DNA of 44,556 nt from positions 1-44,556 of the IMG/VR virus record IMGVR_UViG_3300025141_000196, one strand, 5' to 3'. Each line of letters opens with the position of its first letter. The first letter of the stretch is position 1. Source of the DNA: a virus. Shown one piece after another: positions 1 through 8,800 of this stretch. Made by a program: the position numbers and the translations under genes. The notes beneath the pieces were generated by a model. That model saw only the letters and a program-made list of their open reading frames with translations. It did no database searches and had not been told where the DNA came from.

Positions 1-2
1 TG

Positions 3-944
3 GAAGAATGGAGACAGAGAGTAGATAGAACTGATAGTAGGTTTACTGCAGAAGAGATGAAAAAGCTCGTAGAAGGCTGTTATACTGGACATAATGGTAA
101 AGGTTATAGATGGGGATGTCAAGATCCTATAATGGATGCACACTGCTCTGATATGTGTAGTTTGTATAAGACTAAGAAGTCTACATCTGTTATGGAAGCA
201 TCAGAAATGGAGAAAACATTAGTTGATTTCTTGATTAATAATATAAATCCTGTTAACTTAGGAAAGCTGTACAATCAAGATTTTCCTATATATCCTGGTG
301 AAGTAGTGATAGTGCAAGCTCCACCTAAGTCTATGAAAACCATGCTCTTACAGAACTGGGTTAACTCCTTTAAGAAGGAAACATACTTCATGGAAATGGA
401 GATGTCTCCAAGACAGATATGGTCTCGGTTTGTAATGATAGAAAATGATTGGTCAGAAGAACAGTTATTAGAACATTATAAGAATAGTAGAAATGGTATG
501 GATAAAAGGTTTAAATGGCTTACAGTGGACTATAATGCCCCTTACGCTAATGAACTGGAAAAAAGGATAACAATGTTGCCTAGAAGGCCAGAAGTCGTTG
601 TAGTGGATCATATGGGACTATTTAAGAGTAATCATAAGGATAACAACATGAAGGTTGAAGAAGTATCTCAAGCAATTATGGAAATAGCTGTTAAGTATGG
701 TATAATCATCTTTGCTGTAAGTGAGATTACAAAGCAAGCCTTTCATGAGGGAATGAACATAGCATCTGGTAAAGGTTCTTTCAGGACTGCATATAATGCT
801 AATAAAGTATTGTCTGTAGCACCACTTAAAGACAGTGATGGTCTGATAAAGATGTTACATGTCAAATGTGAAGCTAATAGAGAGCGTGAGAACTTGGATG
901 TTAAACTATCAGTAAACAATGTTAATATAGGAGTGTTAGAATGA
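3..944 (+). CDS. Primase-helicase, C-terminal RecA/DnaB-like helicase part (5' truncated)
   Basis: Probable replicative helicase half of a phage primase-helicase. The first ATG in frame is at 57, but the frame is open back to base 3 with protein-like sequence (EEWRQRVDRT...) and there is no good ribosome site before 57, so the gene most likely begins left of the window. Numbering from the 57 ATG, four cysteines (8, 21, 30, 34) form a metal-binding-like cluster. A PGE-type strand leads into a Walker A-like loop, APPKSMKT (88-95), which lacks the usual glycine. PEVVVVDHMGL (179-189) fits Walker B, and SEITKQ follows as a sensor-like segment. In phages such cysteine clusters commonly link primase and helicase halves; that link is inference here. 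The stop overlaps the next gene by 4 bases. The RecA-fold ATPase assignment is fairly safe; the primase half is assumed and lies outside the window. Confidence 0.72.
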   Translation, partial: EEWRQRVDRTDSRFTAEEMKKLVEGCYTGHNGKGYRWGCQDPIMDAHCSDMCSLYKTKKSTSVMEASEMEKTLVDFLINNINPVNLGKLYNQDFPIYPGEVVIVQAPPKSMKTMLLQNWVNSFKKETYFMEMEMSPRQIWSRFVMIENDWSEEQLLEHYKNSRNGMDKRFKWLTVDYNAPYANELEKRITMLPRRPEVVVVDHMGLFKSNHKDNNMKVEEVSQAIMEIAVKYGIIIFAVSEITKQAFHEGMNIASGKGSFRTAYNANKVLSVAPLKDSDGLIKMLHVKCEANRERENLDVKLSVNNVNIGVLE

Positions 945-1432
945 GTAGAGCTTTAATAGAAATTACTCGAAATCTAATAACTGCAAGTGAAGACTATGAG
1001 ATATTTGATGACGAGGCAGTAAAAGAAAGAATAAATGATCTTATCAAGGAACGTACTCAGAAAGAGAACGGTATCCAGTATTTATATGGAGAGATGGATG
1101 GTGAGCTATCATTATTCACTAAACAAATGAATAAGATGAAATCATATATTAAGTTTATAAAGAATAGTCAAGAAAGGTTAAAGGCATATGTTATTGAAAA
1201 TTACCAAGCAACTGGGGAACTCCCTAAGCATGATATATTTAATCCCATTAAGATATCTGAATCTGCTGGGGCAGTGGATGTTATTGATGAATCTAAGATT
1301 CCTGACCACTATTGGGTCGAGGTTATTACCAAGAAATTGGACAAGAAAAGAATTCTCAATGACCTTAAATCAGGCGAAGTCATACCTGGAACTAGACTAG
1401 TCAAGAACCCTTATGTGAGAGGAGTAAAATGA
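941..1432 (+). CDS. Siphovirus Gp157-like protein
   Basis: This 163-aa, mostly helical, highly charged protein has the layout of the Gp157 family: a short N-terminal helix, a long coiled-coil hairpin (roughly residues 20-90), then a beta region. The beta region reads IPDHYWVEVITKKLDKKRILNDLKSG and ends with IPGTRLVKNPYVRG, the family's usual ending. Gp157 proteins lie in phage replication and recombination operons and have been linked to phage resistance, but their biochemical role is unsettled. The ATG overlaps the helicase stop by 4 bases (ATGA), so the two are translationally coupled. The gene sits between the helicase and a run of very small genes ending in a nuclease, which agrees with a DNA-metabolism role. 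Identification rests on fold pattern and context. Confidence 0.72.
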   Translation: MSRALIEITRNLITASEDYEIFDDEAVKERINDLIKERTQKENGIQYLYGEMDGELSLFTKQMNKMKSYIKFIKNSQERLKAYVIENYQATGELPKHDIFNPIKISESAGAVDVIDESKIPDHYWVEVITKKLDKKRILNDLKSGEVIPGTRLVKNPYVRGVK

Positions 1433-1590
1433 AAGCACCAAGAAAAAAGAAAACTGTAAAGGAATTAACTGAAGAAGTTAATGATCTCAAGCACTTGTTT
1501 AATCAACTACTTAGGTACTTTGATAGCTACATGATATGGAAAGGTGATCATACCAAGTTCACACAACATGTGGAGCATACCTATGAGTGA
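1429..1590 (+). CDS. Small basic hypothetical protein (53 aa)
   Basis: I do not recognise this protein. It starts at an ATG overlapping the Gp157-like stop by 4 bases (ATGA), behind the ribosome site GAGAGGAG. It encodes 53 residues beginning MKAPRKKKTVKELTEEV. A lysine/arginine-rich N-terminus is followed by an amphipathic helix (TVKELTEEVNDLKHLFNQLL) and an aromatic middle (YFDSYMIW). There is no signal peptide or membrane segment. It ends at TGA 1588-1590, inside the start of the next gene (ATGAGTGA), so both are probably co-translated. The coupled start and stop positions are the main reason to call it a gene. Confidence 0.55.
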   Translation: MKAPRKKKTVKELTEEVNDLKHLFNQLLRYFDSYMIWKGDHTKFTQHVEHTYE

Positions 1591-1837
1591 TAAATTCAGT
1601 GCAGCAGATTGGAAGAATTCTGTAGAGAAAGATCTCACAGAAATAAAGAAAGCTATATATGATATATATGGTTTTATAAATACACTTGAACAATGGCGTA
1701 GATTGCCATTTAATAAGGAGGCTCAAGATGCCAACCAAAACAACAACAGTACTAAAGGAAGTAAATCTAGAAAAGCCAAGAGAAAGTCAAGTAAAAAGCT
1801 TCATAGACAAGCTGGAAAACAGAATCAACGAGCTTGA
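1583..1837 (+). CDS. Small hypothetical protein with basic tail (84 aa)
   Basis: Unrecognised. The frame is open from 1544, but the ATG at 1583 (MSDKFSAADWKNSV...) is preferred because it overlaps the previous stop in ATGAGTGA and has GGAG 8-10 bases upstream. The first 45 residues look like a helical protein (NSVEKDLTEIKKAIYDIYGF). The last 35 are low-complexity and very basic (KGSKSRKAKRKSSKKLHRQ). That basic part lies over the first 110 bases of the following gene, in another frame. The tail may therefore be real nucleic-acid-binding sequence, or it may be run-on after an indel, because a +1 shift near 1720 would join the helical part to the next reading frame. Confidence 0.5.
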   Translation: MSDKFSAADWKNSVEKDLTEIKKAIYDIYGFINTLEQWRRLPFNKEAQDANQNNNSTKGSKSRKAKRKSSKKLHRQAGKQNQRA

Positions 1838-1898
1838 ACTTAGTGTTGAAGAATTAAGTACTAAATTAAAGCAAGTAGCAGGTAGATTGGGTCTGTAG
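1728..1898 (+). CDS. Small coiled-coil protein (56 aa)
   Basis: Unrecognised. The ATG at 1728 sits 7 bases after a strong ribosome site (AAGGAG, 1715-1720), so it is preferred over the upstream in-frame ATG at 1686. The product starts MPTKTTTVLKEVNLEK, and residues 20-50 form a clear short coiled coil (FIDKLENRINELELSVEELSTKL). Small coiled-coil proteins of this kind are common between replication genes of phages, usually without known function. It overlaps the tail of the upstream gene by 110 bases in another frame, and its TAG shares a base with the GTG start of the next gene (TAGTG). Confidence 0.6.
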   Translation: MPTKTTTVLKEVNLEKPRESQVKSFIDKLENRINELELSVEELSTKLKQVAGRLGL

Positions 1899-2116
1899 TG
1901 ACAGTACACCCTACTGGTAGAAAGATGCCCTATGAATGTGAAATGTGTAGTGAGCGTCAACTTAAGCCACCTGCTTACTTGTGGGTTCCTGATGGAAAAA
2001 AGATCTCAGGTTCAAAAGACCTGCGGATATGTAAAAAGTGTGCTATAAGAGAGCACGGTAGAAAAAACAAGACACCATTAACCGAAATGACAAGAATGGA
2101 GGATAAAGATGGGTAA
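1898..2116 (+). CDS. Small four-cysteine zinc-finger-like protein (72 aa)
   Basis: The start is a GTG overlapping the previous stop by one base (TAGTG); an alternative ATG at 1925 would remove nine residues. Two CxxC pairs, Cys14/Cys17 (YECEMC) and Cys45/Cys48 (RICKKC), are separated by 27 residues. This is the usual geometry of a small treble-clef or zinc-ribbon finger. The C-terminal third is basic (REHGRKNKTP), suggesting nucleic-acid binding. No family name can be given. It lies in the replication operon and overlaps the next gene by 8 bases, whose ribosome site (GGAGG) lies inside its end. Confidence 0.62.
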   Translation: MTVHPTGRKMPYECEMCSERQLKPPAYLWVPDGKKISGSKDLRICKKCAIREHGRKNKTPLTEMTRMEDKDG

Positions 2117-2270
2117 AGTAAAAGAAGCGTTAATTCAAGACATGATGCTAAATCCAGACAAGTATAATCATTATGAAGATTATGAATTTTGGATGCAATG
2201 TCGCAAGGAAGAACTCTTAGAGCGTGAAAAGGAAATCTATCACTCTAAGATAACTAAGAATGGATCCTGA
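2109..2270 (+). CDS. Small hypothetical protein (53 aa)
   Basis: Unrecognised. The ATG at 2109 follows a good GGAGG ribosome site (2099-2103) and overlaps the zinc-finger-like gene by 8 bases. The product (MGKVKEALIQDMMLNPDKYN...) is charged and predicted helical, with the aromatic stretch HYEDYEFWMQCRKEELLER and no membrane segment. It ends at TGA 2268-2270, overlapping the next start. Support is limited to the ribosome site and the tight operon packing. Confidence 0.6.
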   Translation: MGKVKEALIQDMMLNPDKYNHYEDYEFWMQCRKEELLEREKEIYHSKITKNGS

Positions 2271-2448
2271 TTATAAAGCTGCTTATAATATTCTTATGGA
2301 CTATTGGGATTGTATTCCTGAAGAAGAGAGAGGGGAAGTCAGTGAAAAACTTGATCTTGTCCTCTCTCCTCTTGGAGGTCCCAATAATGCCACAATTACT
2401 AGAGCTTTAAGGAGATTAGGTTATGAACGTAAGATCAAACAAAGCTAA
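2260..2448 (+). CDS. Small acidic hypothetical protein (62 aa)
   Basis: Unrecognised. It begins at ATG 2260, overlapping the previous gene by 11 bases, and overlaps the downstream nuclease gene by 26 bases. The first half is acidic and helical (MDPDYKAAYNILMDYWDCIPEEERGEV). The second half is neutral to basic (GGPNNATITRALRRLGYERK) and could form a small helix-turn-helix-sized helical pair. That is only a shape impression. The position directly before a PDDEXK nuclease suggests a role in DNA processing or its control. Confidence 0.55.
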   Translation: MDPDYKAAYNILMDYWDCIPEEERGEVSEKLDLVLSPLGGPNNATITRALRRLGYERKIKQS

Positions 2449-2758
2449 AGGTAGAAAGCTTCAAAATATGGTTCGCGATATTCTAAGAGATTCATTTCCA
2501 AGTCTTGAAGAAGATGATATTAAATCTCAAACTATGGGCATGACAGGGGAGGATATAGTTCTGTCCCCTGCTGCTCGTAAGTTAATACCTTATAGCTTCG
2601 AATGCAAAAATGTAGAAAGGCTACAGTTTTGGGCTGCTGTTGAGCAAGCAGAGTCTAACTCTGATGATAGAGCACCAGCTGTAGTAGTGAAAAAAAATAG
2701 ACGTGAACCTTATATTGCTATCCCTTTAGATAGCTTTATAGAATTAATTAAGGAGTGA
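2423..2758 (+). CDS. PDDEXK-family phage endonuclease / resolvase-like
   Basis: Predicted metal-dependent endonuclease of 111 aa. The N-terminus KAKGRKLQNMVRDIL is the helix that usually opens these small phage nucleases. The active-site pattern is visible as Asp44 in TGEDIVLSPAAR and Glu60-x-Lys62 in SFECKN, the E-x-K half of the PDDEXK signature, with hydrophobic strands around both. RAPAVVVKKNRREPYIAIPL follows as the last strands of the core. Phage proteins of this type resolve branched DNA or nick DNA during replication and packaging; which applies here is inference. It is the last recognisable enzyme of the plus-strand operon and overlaps the preceding small gene by 26 bases. Confidence 0.75.
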   Translation: MNVRSNKAKGRKLQNMVRDILRDSFPSLEEDDIKSQTMGMTGEDIVLSPAARKLIPYSFECKNVERLQFWAAVEQAESNSDDRAPAVVVKKNRREPYIAIPLDSFIELIKE

Positions 2759-2759
2759 A

Positions 2760-2918
2760 ATGCTAGAACAAGAAGAACTTAAAGAAATCGCAAAAAGAAT
2801 AACAGACTGGAAAGATAAGGGAGGAGACTTAGATCCCAGGCTTATCGAGTTTGTAGATGATATCTATGTGCTTGCTTCTAAAATGTATATGATAGTTCAC
2901 AAAGGTGAGAGCAACTAG
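2760..2918 (+). CDS. Small hypothetical protein (52 aa), last gene of the plus operon
   Basis: Unrecognised. The ATG at 2760 is one base after the nuclease stop, behind the ribosome site AAGGAG (2750-2755). The product starts MLEQEELKEIAKRITDWKD and is a predicted helical pair with an acidic middle and the hydrophobic end VLASKMYMIVHKG. Its TAG (2916-2918) lies within a CTAG that also supplies the stop of the converging minus-strand gene (2915-2917 read backwards), so the two operons overlap by 4 bases with no intergenic terminator. Confidence 0.6.
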   Translation: MLEQEELKEIAKRITDWKDKGGDLDPRLIEFVDDIYVLASKMYMIVHKGESN

Positions 2919-5596
2919 CTTCTCATCTTTTCAAGAGCAGACATTATAGCTCTTAGGTCGTCGGGATTCAGATTCTTGTTAGGCTTGCCTTGTAGTGCTC
3001 GCTTATATCCTTTCGCAAGTCTCTGTTTCTCACTCAGTGGCGTGAGGTAATCATCCATGAAACCTGGGGTTACCTTACGTGCATCTGAGAATAACTTATT
3101 ATGTTGTCTCTTTATATTAGATGATCCGTATAAACCAAGTTCACTACCTATAAGTGTTGTAAGCCCAGTACCATTAACCATTTTAGGAACAGTACCATAT
3201 ATAGTACGAGCAAGCTGAGTATTTAAAAGTCTTACAAATTCAAATACCTTCTCATCCTTAGTACGTTCAGCAAAGTCCTGGTATCCTGCCATATAGGACA
3301 TCCAGTCATTTTCCTTCATCTTCATAAAGTTAGTTAGCTGACCAACAGTTATAAGATCAGATACAAATGGACCACCAAATGTACCTATAGCAGGCCCCTT
3401 ACCAAAAAATACCTTCTTTCTTTCAGCTTCAGTACCAGTAAACCATGTATATAACTGATCTAATCTATCTTTAGTATCATGCTGTACTAACTTACCTATA
3501 TCTGTACTGAAAAGTGGTGATATCATACCATCAATAGCAGCATATGTAAGACCAAGTCTAGTCATACGCCATCCATTTTCACCCCATTCACCATGCATAG
3601 CACCTTCAACACCTTCAGATAGGATCTTACGGTTATATTCAAAAAAATTAATACTATAAGTACTAAACTGTCCAAGTATTGACCCAGGAGCCGTTCTAAG
3701 TGCTTTAGGTTTAGCAAAGGGAGAATACTCATAATGAAGCTCTTTAACCATATTAGCTGCGAACCTGCTGCTACGTCTTGTTATCTCTGCATTTACAGCA
3801 TCTTCTATTTTAACACCTTCTTTAAGCCTAGTTGTCTCAAGATTTTTCTGTAATATATCTTTTCTTTGGGTAAGCTCATTATACATCTTGGAAAATGCAA
3901 TCTTAAATGTAAGAGATCTATTAATATTATTCTCTACCCATTGCATAGGTTTACCAGAAAACTTTGCTACACGTTCTAAATAATGAGTGAAATTTTCAGC
4001 TGTTCCTGGAGCAACTTCAACTAACTTACCATCAACCATCTTAGTACTTGGAAGAAACTCTGCTGGCATAGCTAGCTCTTCTAGATTAGTAAAGAAGACT
4101 CCATGTCTCTTCATTTCCTGAGTCATCAAATCTTTCATTGTATCACTAGTAGCAAATCTATTATACTCTCTAATACCCTTATATCCGAAGTATATATAGT
4201 TTTGTAGTGACTGAGTAGCATTACGGGCTGCACCTCTTATATTAAATCCAAGTTTAGACATAAACTGCCATGATGTAATAGCCCTAGCTATCTTACCAAA
4301 CTTAGACTGTTTCATATCCATACCAACAGCAGATGCATGTGTATCTCTAATATAGTCAGCAAGGAATCGAATATGGTCATCCATATCCTCTCCCCTCACT
4401 TTATATCCTTGTAAATCCTGGAGTGCCTTTACTGTATCTTTAGTAACACGAGCTGTATAGTTAAATCTGGTAGCTCCTTTAGCATAAGTATCTATAATAC
4501 TAAGTACATTTTTAGATATATTAGTAGGAGCTTCATTTCCTCGTTCAAATACGTTGCCATCAAGCTTCAAATTATCAGCTATATCTTTAGTCATCTTATT
4601 GATATATTGATCCATATCTTTTACTTTATTACCATATTCACCAGACCATATACTTTCAGTAAGAGTATTGAATGTAGGTATTATATCAAGGACTTGAGTA
4701 GGAAAATAATTATCCTGTTTTGCCATCTCCCACTGACCCTTTTTATTTTTTACAAGTAAGTTCTCTTTAATATTATCAATAGTTTTTTGTTCTATACCAA
4801 GGGCTGTCTGATTACTTTCAAGTACTTTAATATAGTCATTAATGCCTGTATTTAATACTTTCCACAGCTCAGGAGCCATCTTATTATGCCATAAATCTGC
4901 AGCCTGTACAAGGTTAGTACCATATTTACTAGCATTCTCAACTCTATTACCCTTTAATATAGAATTAGGATCAATCATAAGCTTATGTAGGTTCTGCATA
5001 ACGGCAATTTCACTATCCTTGGATAGGTTTTTTATATTCTCATTATGAAATACTATAGCTGCATCTGGATCTGTTTTATTTAGTTTCTGGAACTCAGCTT
5101 CATTTTGTGCCATTTTCTTTTGAGCCTTACTTCTCGTAAGCCCAAGTCTACCCATAAGGGTATTCTCTTTAGTAGACATATTAACAAGCTCTACTATCCT
5201 ATCAAGATTAGAAGTAACTTTATGCATGTTACCCCTATAATAGTTACCAGCAACCACCACATTATCAAAATATGATTTTGTAAGTGGGTTTTTAGACATT
5301 ACATTCTCTGGAAGATAGAACCATTTAGCGAAGCTACCAGGTTTCTTACCCATCTGTCTGGAAAACTTCTTAACCTTACGTTCCAATCTCTTTAAATCTT
5401 TAAGCTTTGGCAATACTCCATAATCAAAGTCAGTCTGCATCTCACCTTCGTAAAACTTCTTCCAATATTTAGTATCCTGCCCAGTAACAGCATGTATATT
5501 ACGACCTACATCACCCTCTTTATCGAACCACATATCATGGATCTCAAGTAGTTTATCTATACGTTTCTTTTTCTCTGGACTACAGCCTGCTGCCAT
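2915..5596 (-). CDS. Large internal virion (ejection) protein, 893 aa
   Basis: Probable DNA-ejection protein and the last gene of the structural operon. It is strongly helical, with many Lys/Asn residues. Two regions look like the conserved core often seen at the end of giant phage virion proteins: SKLGFNIRGAARNATQSLQN (about 445-465) and LGQFSTYSINFFEYNRK (about 637-653). Between them lie long amphipathic helices. No catalytic motif is visible. The start at 5596 is supported by AAAGGAG six bases upstream. It directly follows the 2966-aa putative polymerase protein, apart from a 68-aa reading frame, and shares that frame's phase with a single TAA between them. By position it should be carried in the head and enter with the DNA. 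It could equally be the detached C-terminal domain of a polyprotein. Function is inferred from position and sequence style only. Confidence 0.6.
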   Translation of the reverse strand: MAAGCSPEKKKRIDKLLEIHDMWFDKEGDVGRNIHAVTGQDTKYWKKFYEGEMQTDFDYGVLPKLKDLKRLERKVKKFSRQMGKKPGSFAKWFYLPENVMSKNPLTKSYFDNVVVAGNYYRGNMHKVTSNLDRIVELVNMSTKENTLMGRLGLTRSKAQKKMAQNEAEFQKLNKTDPDAAIVFHNENIKNLSKDSEIAVMQNLHKLMIDPNSILKGNRVENASKYGTNLVQAADLWHNKMAPELWKVLNTGINDYIKVLESNQTALGIEQKTIDNIKENLLVKNKKGQWEMAKQDNYFPTQVLDIIPTFNTLTESIWSGEYGNKVKDMDQYINKMTKDIADNLKLDGNVFERGNEAPTNISKNVLSIIDTYAKGATRFNYTARVTKDTVKALQDLQGYKVRGEDMDDHIRFLADYIRDTHASAVGMDMKQSKFGKIARAITSWQFMSKLGFNIRGAARNATQSLQNYIYFGYKGIREYNRFATSDTMKDLMTQEMKRHGVFFTNLEELAMPAEFLPSTKMVDGKLVEVAPGTAENFTHYLERVAKFSGKPMQWVENNINRSLTFKIAFSKMYNELTQRKDILQKNLETTRLKEGVKIEDAVNAEITRRSSRFAANMVKELHYEYSPFAKPKALRTAPGSILGQFSTYSINFFEYNRKILSEGVEGAMHGEWGENGWRMTRLGLTYAAIDGMISPLFSTDIGKLVQHDTKDRLDQLYTWFTGTEAERKKVFFGKGPAIGTFGGPFVSDLITVGQLTNFMKMKENDWMSYMAGYQDFAERTKDEKVFEFVRLLNTQLARTIYGTVPKMVNGTGLTTLIGSELGLYGSSNIKRQHNKLFSDARKVTPGFMDDYLTPLSEKQRLAKGYKRALQGKPNKNLNPDDLRAIMSALEKMRS

Positions 5597-5803
5597 TTAA
5601 GCTCCTTTTATGTTAAAGTGGTACCTAAGGTCGGAAAAACCGAGAAACGGCCGTAAAACGCATCCTGCACCCCTTTTGCACCCCCATAGTGACCTTATAT
5701 ATGATAGCAAAGGTTTCAAAAATTGATACGCTGGGAGGGGCGACTTTCTAAAAAAAAGTTGAAAATTTTGTATATATGACATGACTTTTTCGTTATTTTT
5801 CAT
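5597..5803 (-). CDS. Possible small protein (68 aa) in a GC-richer gap
   Basis: This stretch between the two giant genes stays open for 68 codons. Its ATG overlaps the upstream TAA (TAATG) and its own TAA directly touches the next ATG, which is how true genes in this operon are packed. The product begins MKNNEKVMSYIQNFQLFF and has the cysteine/glycine/arginine patch GCKRGAGC near residues 42-49. It resembles nothing I know. Base use is richer in G and C than its neighbours. It includes the near-direct repeat GCACCCC/GCACCCC on the plus strand, an 8-base palindrome ACGGCCGT (5647-5654) and a small hairpin, TCGG-AAAAA-CCGA (5631-5643). It may be a gene, a structured RNA or regulatory segment, or both. 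Confidence 0.4.
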   Translation of the reverse strand: MKNNEKVMSYIQNFQLFFRKSPLPAYQFLKPLLSYIRSLWGCKRGAGCVLRPFLGFSDLRYHFNIKGA

Positions 5804-8800
5804 TATAAACAATTCTCATCAAATTCTCTGTTCTTTATAGTTTCTCTTAGTTCTTTCGGTGTCTGCACACCAGTACCCATAGCATCATCAAAATTAGCTC
5901 TAACTCTAGGGTTATGCTTAACATATAATATGTCTTTGCCAAGTGCATCTCCAAAGAATACTTTTGCTTCTCTATATCTAGCATCATTAAAAGAATCCCA
6001 TCCATTTATAGCAGGAAACTTACCACCAGTAAAGTCATGTGGTATGTATCCTGATGGTGAATAGCCATAAGCCTGTGCTTCTTTAGCATACTTGACCCAC
6101 TCAGGGCCAACCAGCCTTGAACTTAAAAGATATCCTGTAGTAAATGATTGATTGTATCCAAATGTAGCTGCTACATCAGGGTTAATCTCACCGAGTATAT
6201 CATTATACTCTTTTGTATCCTTCCACTTCATCTTTAAATTAGAATCAAGTAGTGGTGCAGGTGATTCATACATAGTTTCTCTGTTATATTTGACACTCTC
6301 TTCATATAATAGGTGTCCAAAGTCATTAGCAGGAGCTTGTTGTCCTCTAAATGTCTTGTACAATGTGTTGTAAGAGTCTGCAAATACTTTAAACATAGAA
6401 TCTTTCTGCAACTCTCCCTTCTTATCTGTATTAGCCAGCCATCTAAGACCAAACTTAATATATGTAGGACTATCAGACTGAAAACTCTCAACAAACTTAC
6501 CATTAAAGTATGTCATAGAACCTATATCTTTAGTAGGACTCATGATTTTAATAAGAGCTAGGTTACCAAGCCCTTCCTTATGACCTTCCCATTTATTATA
6601 TAGCTCATCAAACATACCTTTGGCCTGTTCCATAATCATACTCTCACCAAGCCATGGCTCTCTCTTGTTAGCCTTACGCTTCTTGTCATCAAAAAGCTGC
6701 TTCCACATCTTAGAGTAAGCTTTCTTAAAATTATAGATATCATTTTCAAAATCATAAGATGCCTGTCCTTGTAGCTTATCAAAGTCTGGCATAATGTATA
6801 TGTCTTTCCACTTATGGAGCATCTCATTCCATATAATCATATCCATTTGCTCTGAAGTACTGATACCTTTGATCTTTAAAGGCTCTGCCCTAGCCCACTT
6901 TGTTATAGTAGATGTATTTTCTCCCACCCATTTCATAGCTTCACCATAAGTTTGGAAGTTCTTATCTCTAGTCCACTTATTAGTTTTAAAATTACTAGTT
7001 ATCTCATAAGCAATCCTTCTCTGTGCCTGACTAAGAACCATCTTAAGCACCTCTGTATCAGTCATGATAGCTTCTTGTACCTTGTTTCTCTTATCAGTAA
7101 GTCTTGCTACATCATGCTCTACAGCTTCAGCAAGAGAAGTATTATTCTGACGCTTTTGTTCCCACATAATACGACTCTGCTTTTTAATACGCCAGTCTAA
7201 ATAATTAAGGTATCCAAAGTTCTTTGAATCAGATCTTATCTGTTTTATGATTTGTGAGATAGCTTCTGTTGAACCCTCATCACCACTAGCAATCCATTCA
7301 TTACTCCATCTCTCAAAGTTACCAAGCTTCTCACCAAACATCTTGACAGGAGCGGACACTTTCATACCATCATTTCTACCTATCTCCCTGATAGTTCTTT
7401 CAAATGGGAGTAGATTATCACCAGTAATGTTGGCTACAACAGCCCCGAATGGATTGTGCCACTCTTTATTCTTCTTGAATATATTATTAAGAAATGTTGG
7501 ATCTATACCCTGTTTTATTAGTTTATTATAAGCATTCTTACTTGCAAACCTCATTCTGGTTTCAAATCTACTACTAGCATCTATAAGATCTTCATACCTT
7601 GTGCTTCTCCTCTTGCCATCCTCAAACATACCTGTACCTACCTGAAGGAGTCCTCTATATGGAGCTATGAGTTCATTAATAGCAGTCTTTGCCACCTCTC
7701 CATAACTGTGTCCATCCAGCGTACCAGGAGCATCCTCAAATACCTTTTCCTTTCCATTATATTCTTGCCATGTAAAGATACCTTCATACCTTTCACCACC
7801 CTTTTCTCCGTAAAGAAATTTGTTAGACCATACATTATCTTTAAATAGATCTGTATCATAACCTGTCTTAGAGTCAACTATAGTTTGGATATCTTCTGCA
7901 AGAACTTTCTTAGCTCTTCTAAGTTTGTCAGCATCAAGTATTAAACGACCTTTAATCCCACCAGCATCCATGATTACTTTTCTTTCACCAAACTTTCCCT
8001 TCTTCCCATCATATCCTACTATCTCTTGTATAGTCTGGCTATAATTATCAAAGAATTGTAGCATCCTACTCATCTTAACTATCCGACCACGCATGAAAGA
8101 TGCATTAGCTTGGTCTTTATTAAACTTCTCTATCATACCAGGCTTTAAAAAGTCAAGACCTTCCCATGACTTAGGATTTTTAGGAGGATTAACAGCTCCC
8201 ACCTCACCAGACAGAGCATCCCATTTATTAAATAAATCTTCAGGAGTATCCCACCAATAGTTAACCTTATCTACATCAAAGTCACCTTCCATACGCATCT
8301 TAAGATCATGTGCATTAATACGAGCTTGGTTTCCCACCTCTCCATCTAGAAAGCCTCTAAGTCCAGAGATAATAATATCTCCTGGTCTAGTTCTTGGATT
8401 TCTATAAGAGGTAATAGCAATCTCATATCCAGTATCTTTGATAGCATCAAATGCCTGTCCAAGATTCATACTCTTTTTAATAAGACCAGCTTGATCACCT
8501 TTATTAAATTCTTTAAAAGATAATGTGTTATCCTTACCAGTATCATTATGTTTTATAAACCGTAGCTTGTCAAGAATAATAGCTTTATTCCTATTATGAT
8601 TACTAATCTCTATCTGTCCATAGGTATATATTTGACGCTCACCATCTTTAGGTGTGAAGAATGTAGTGTTTCTAAGACTCTTATCTATAAGTGGTAAGTT
8701 AGGAACAAGCACAGACTGAGAGCCATGAGGTGTTGTCATTGTAAGGAGACCACCATTATCTATCATAACTTTCTTTACATTATTCTTCATAGTCTGTATG

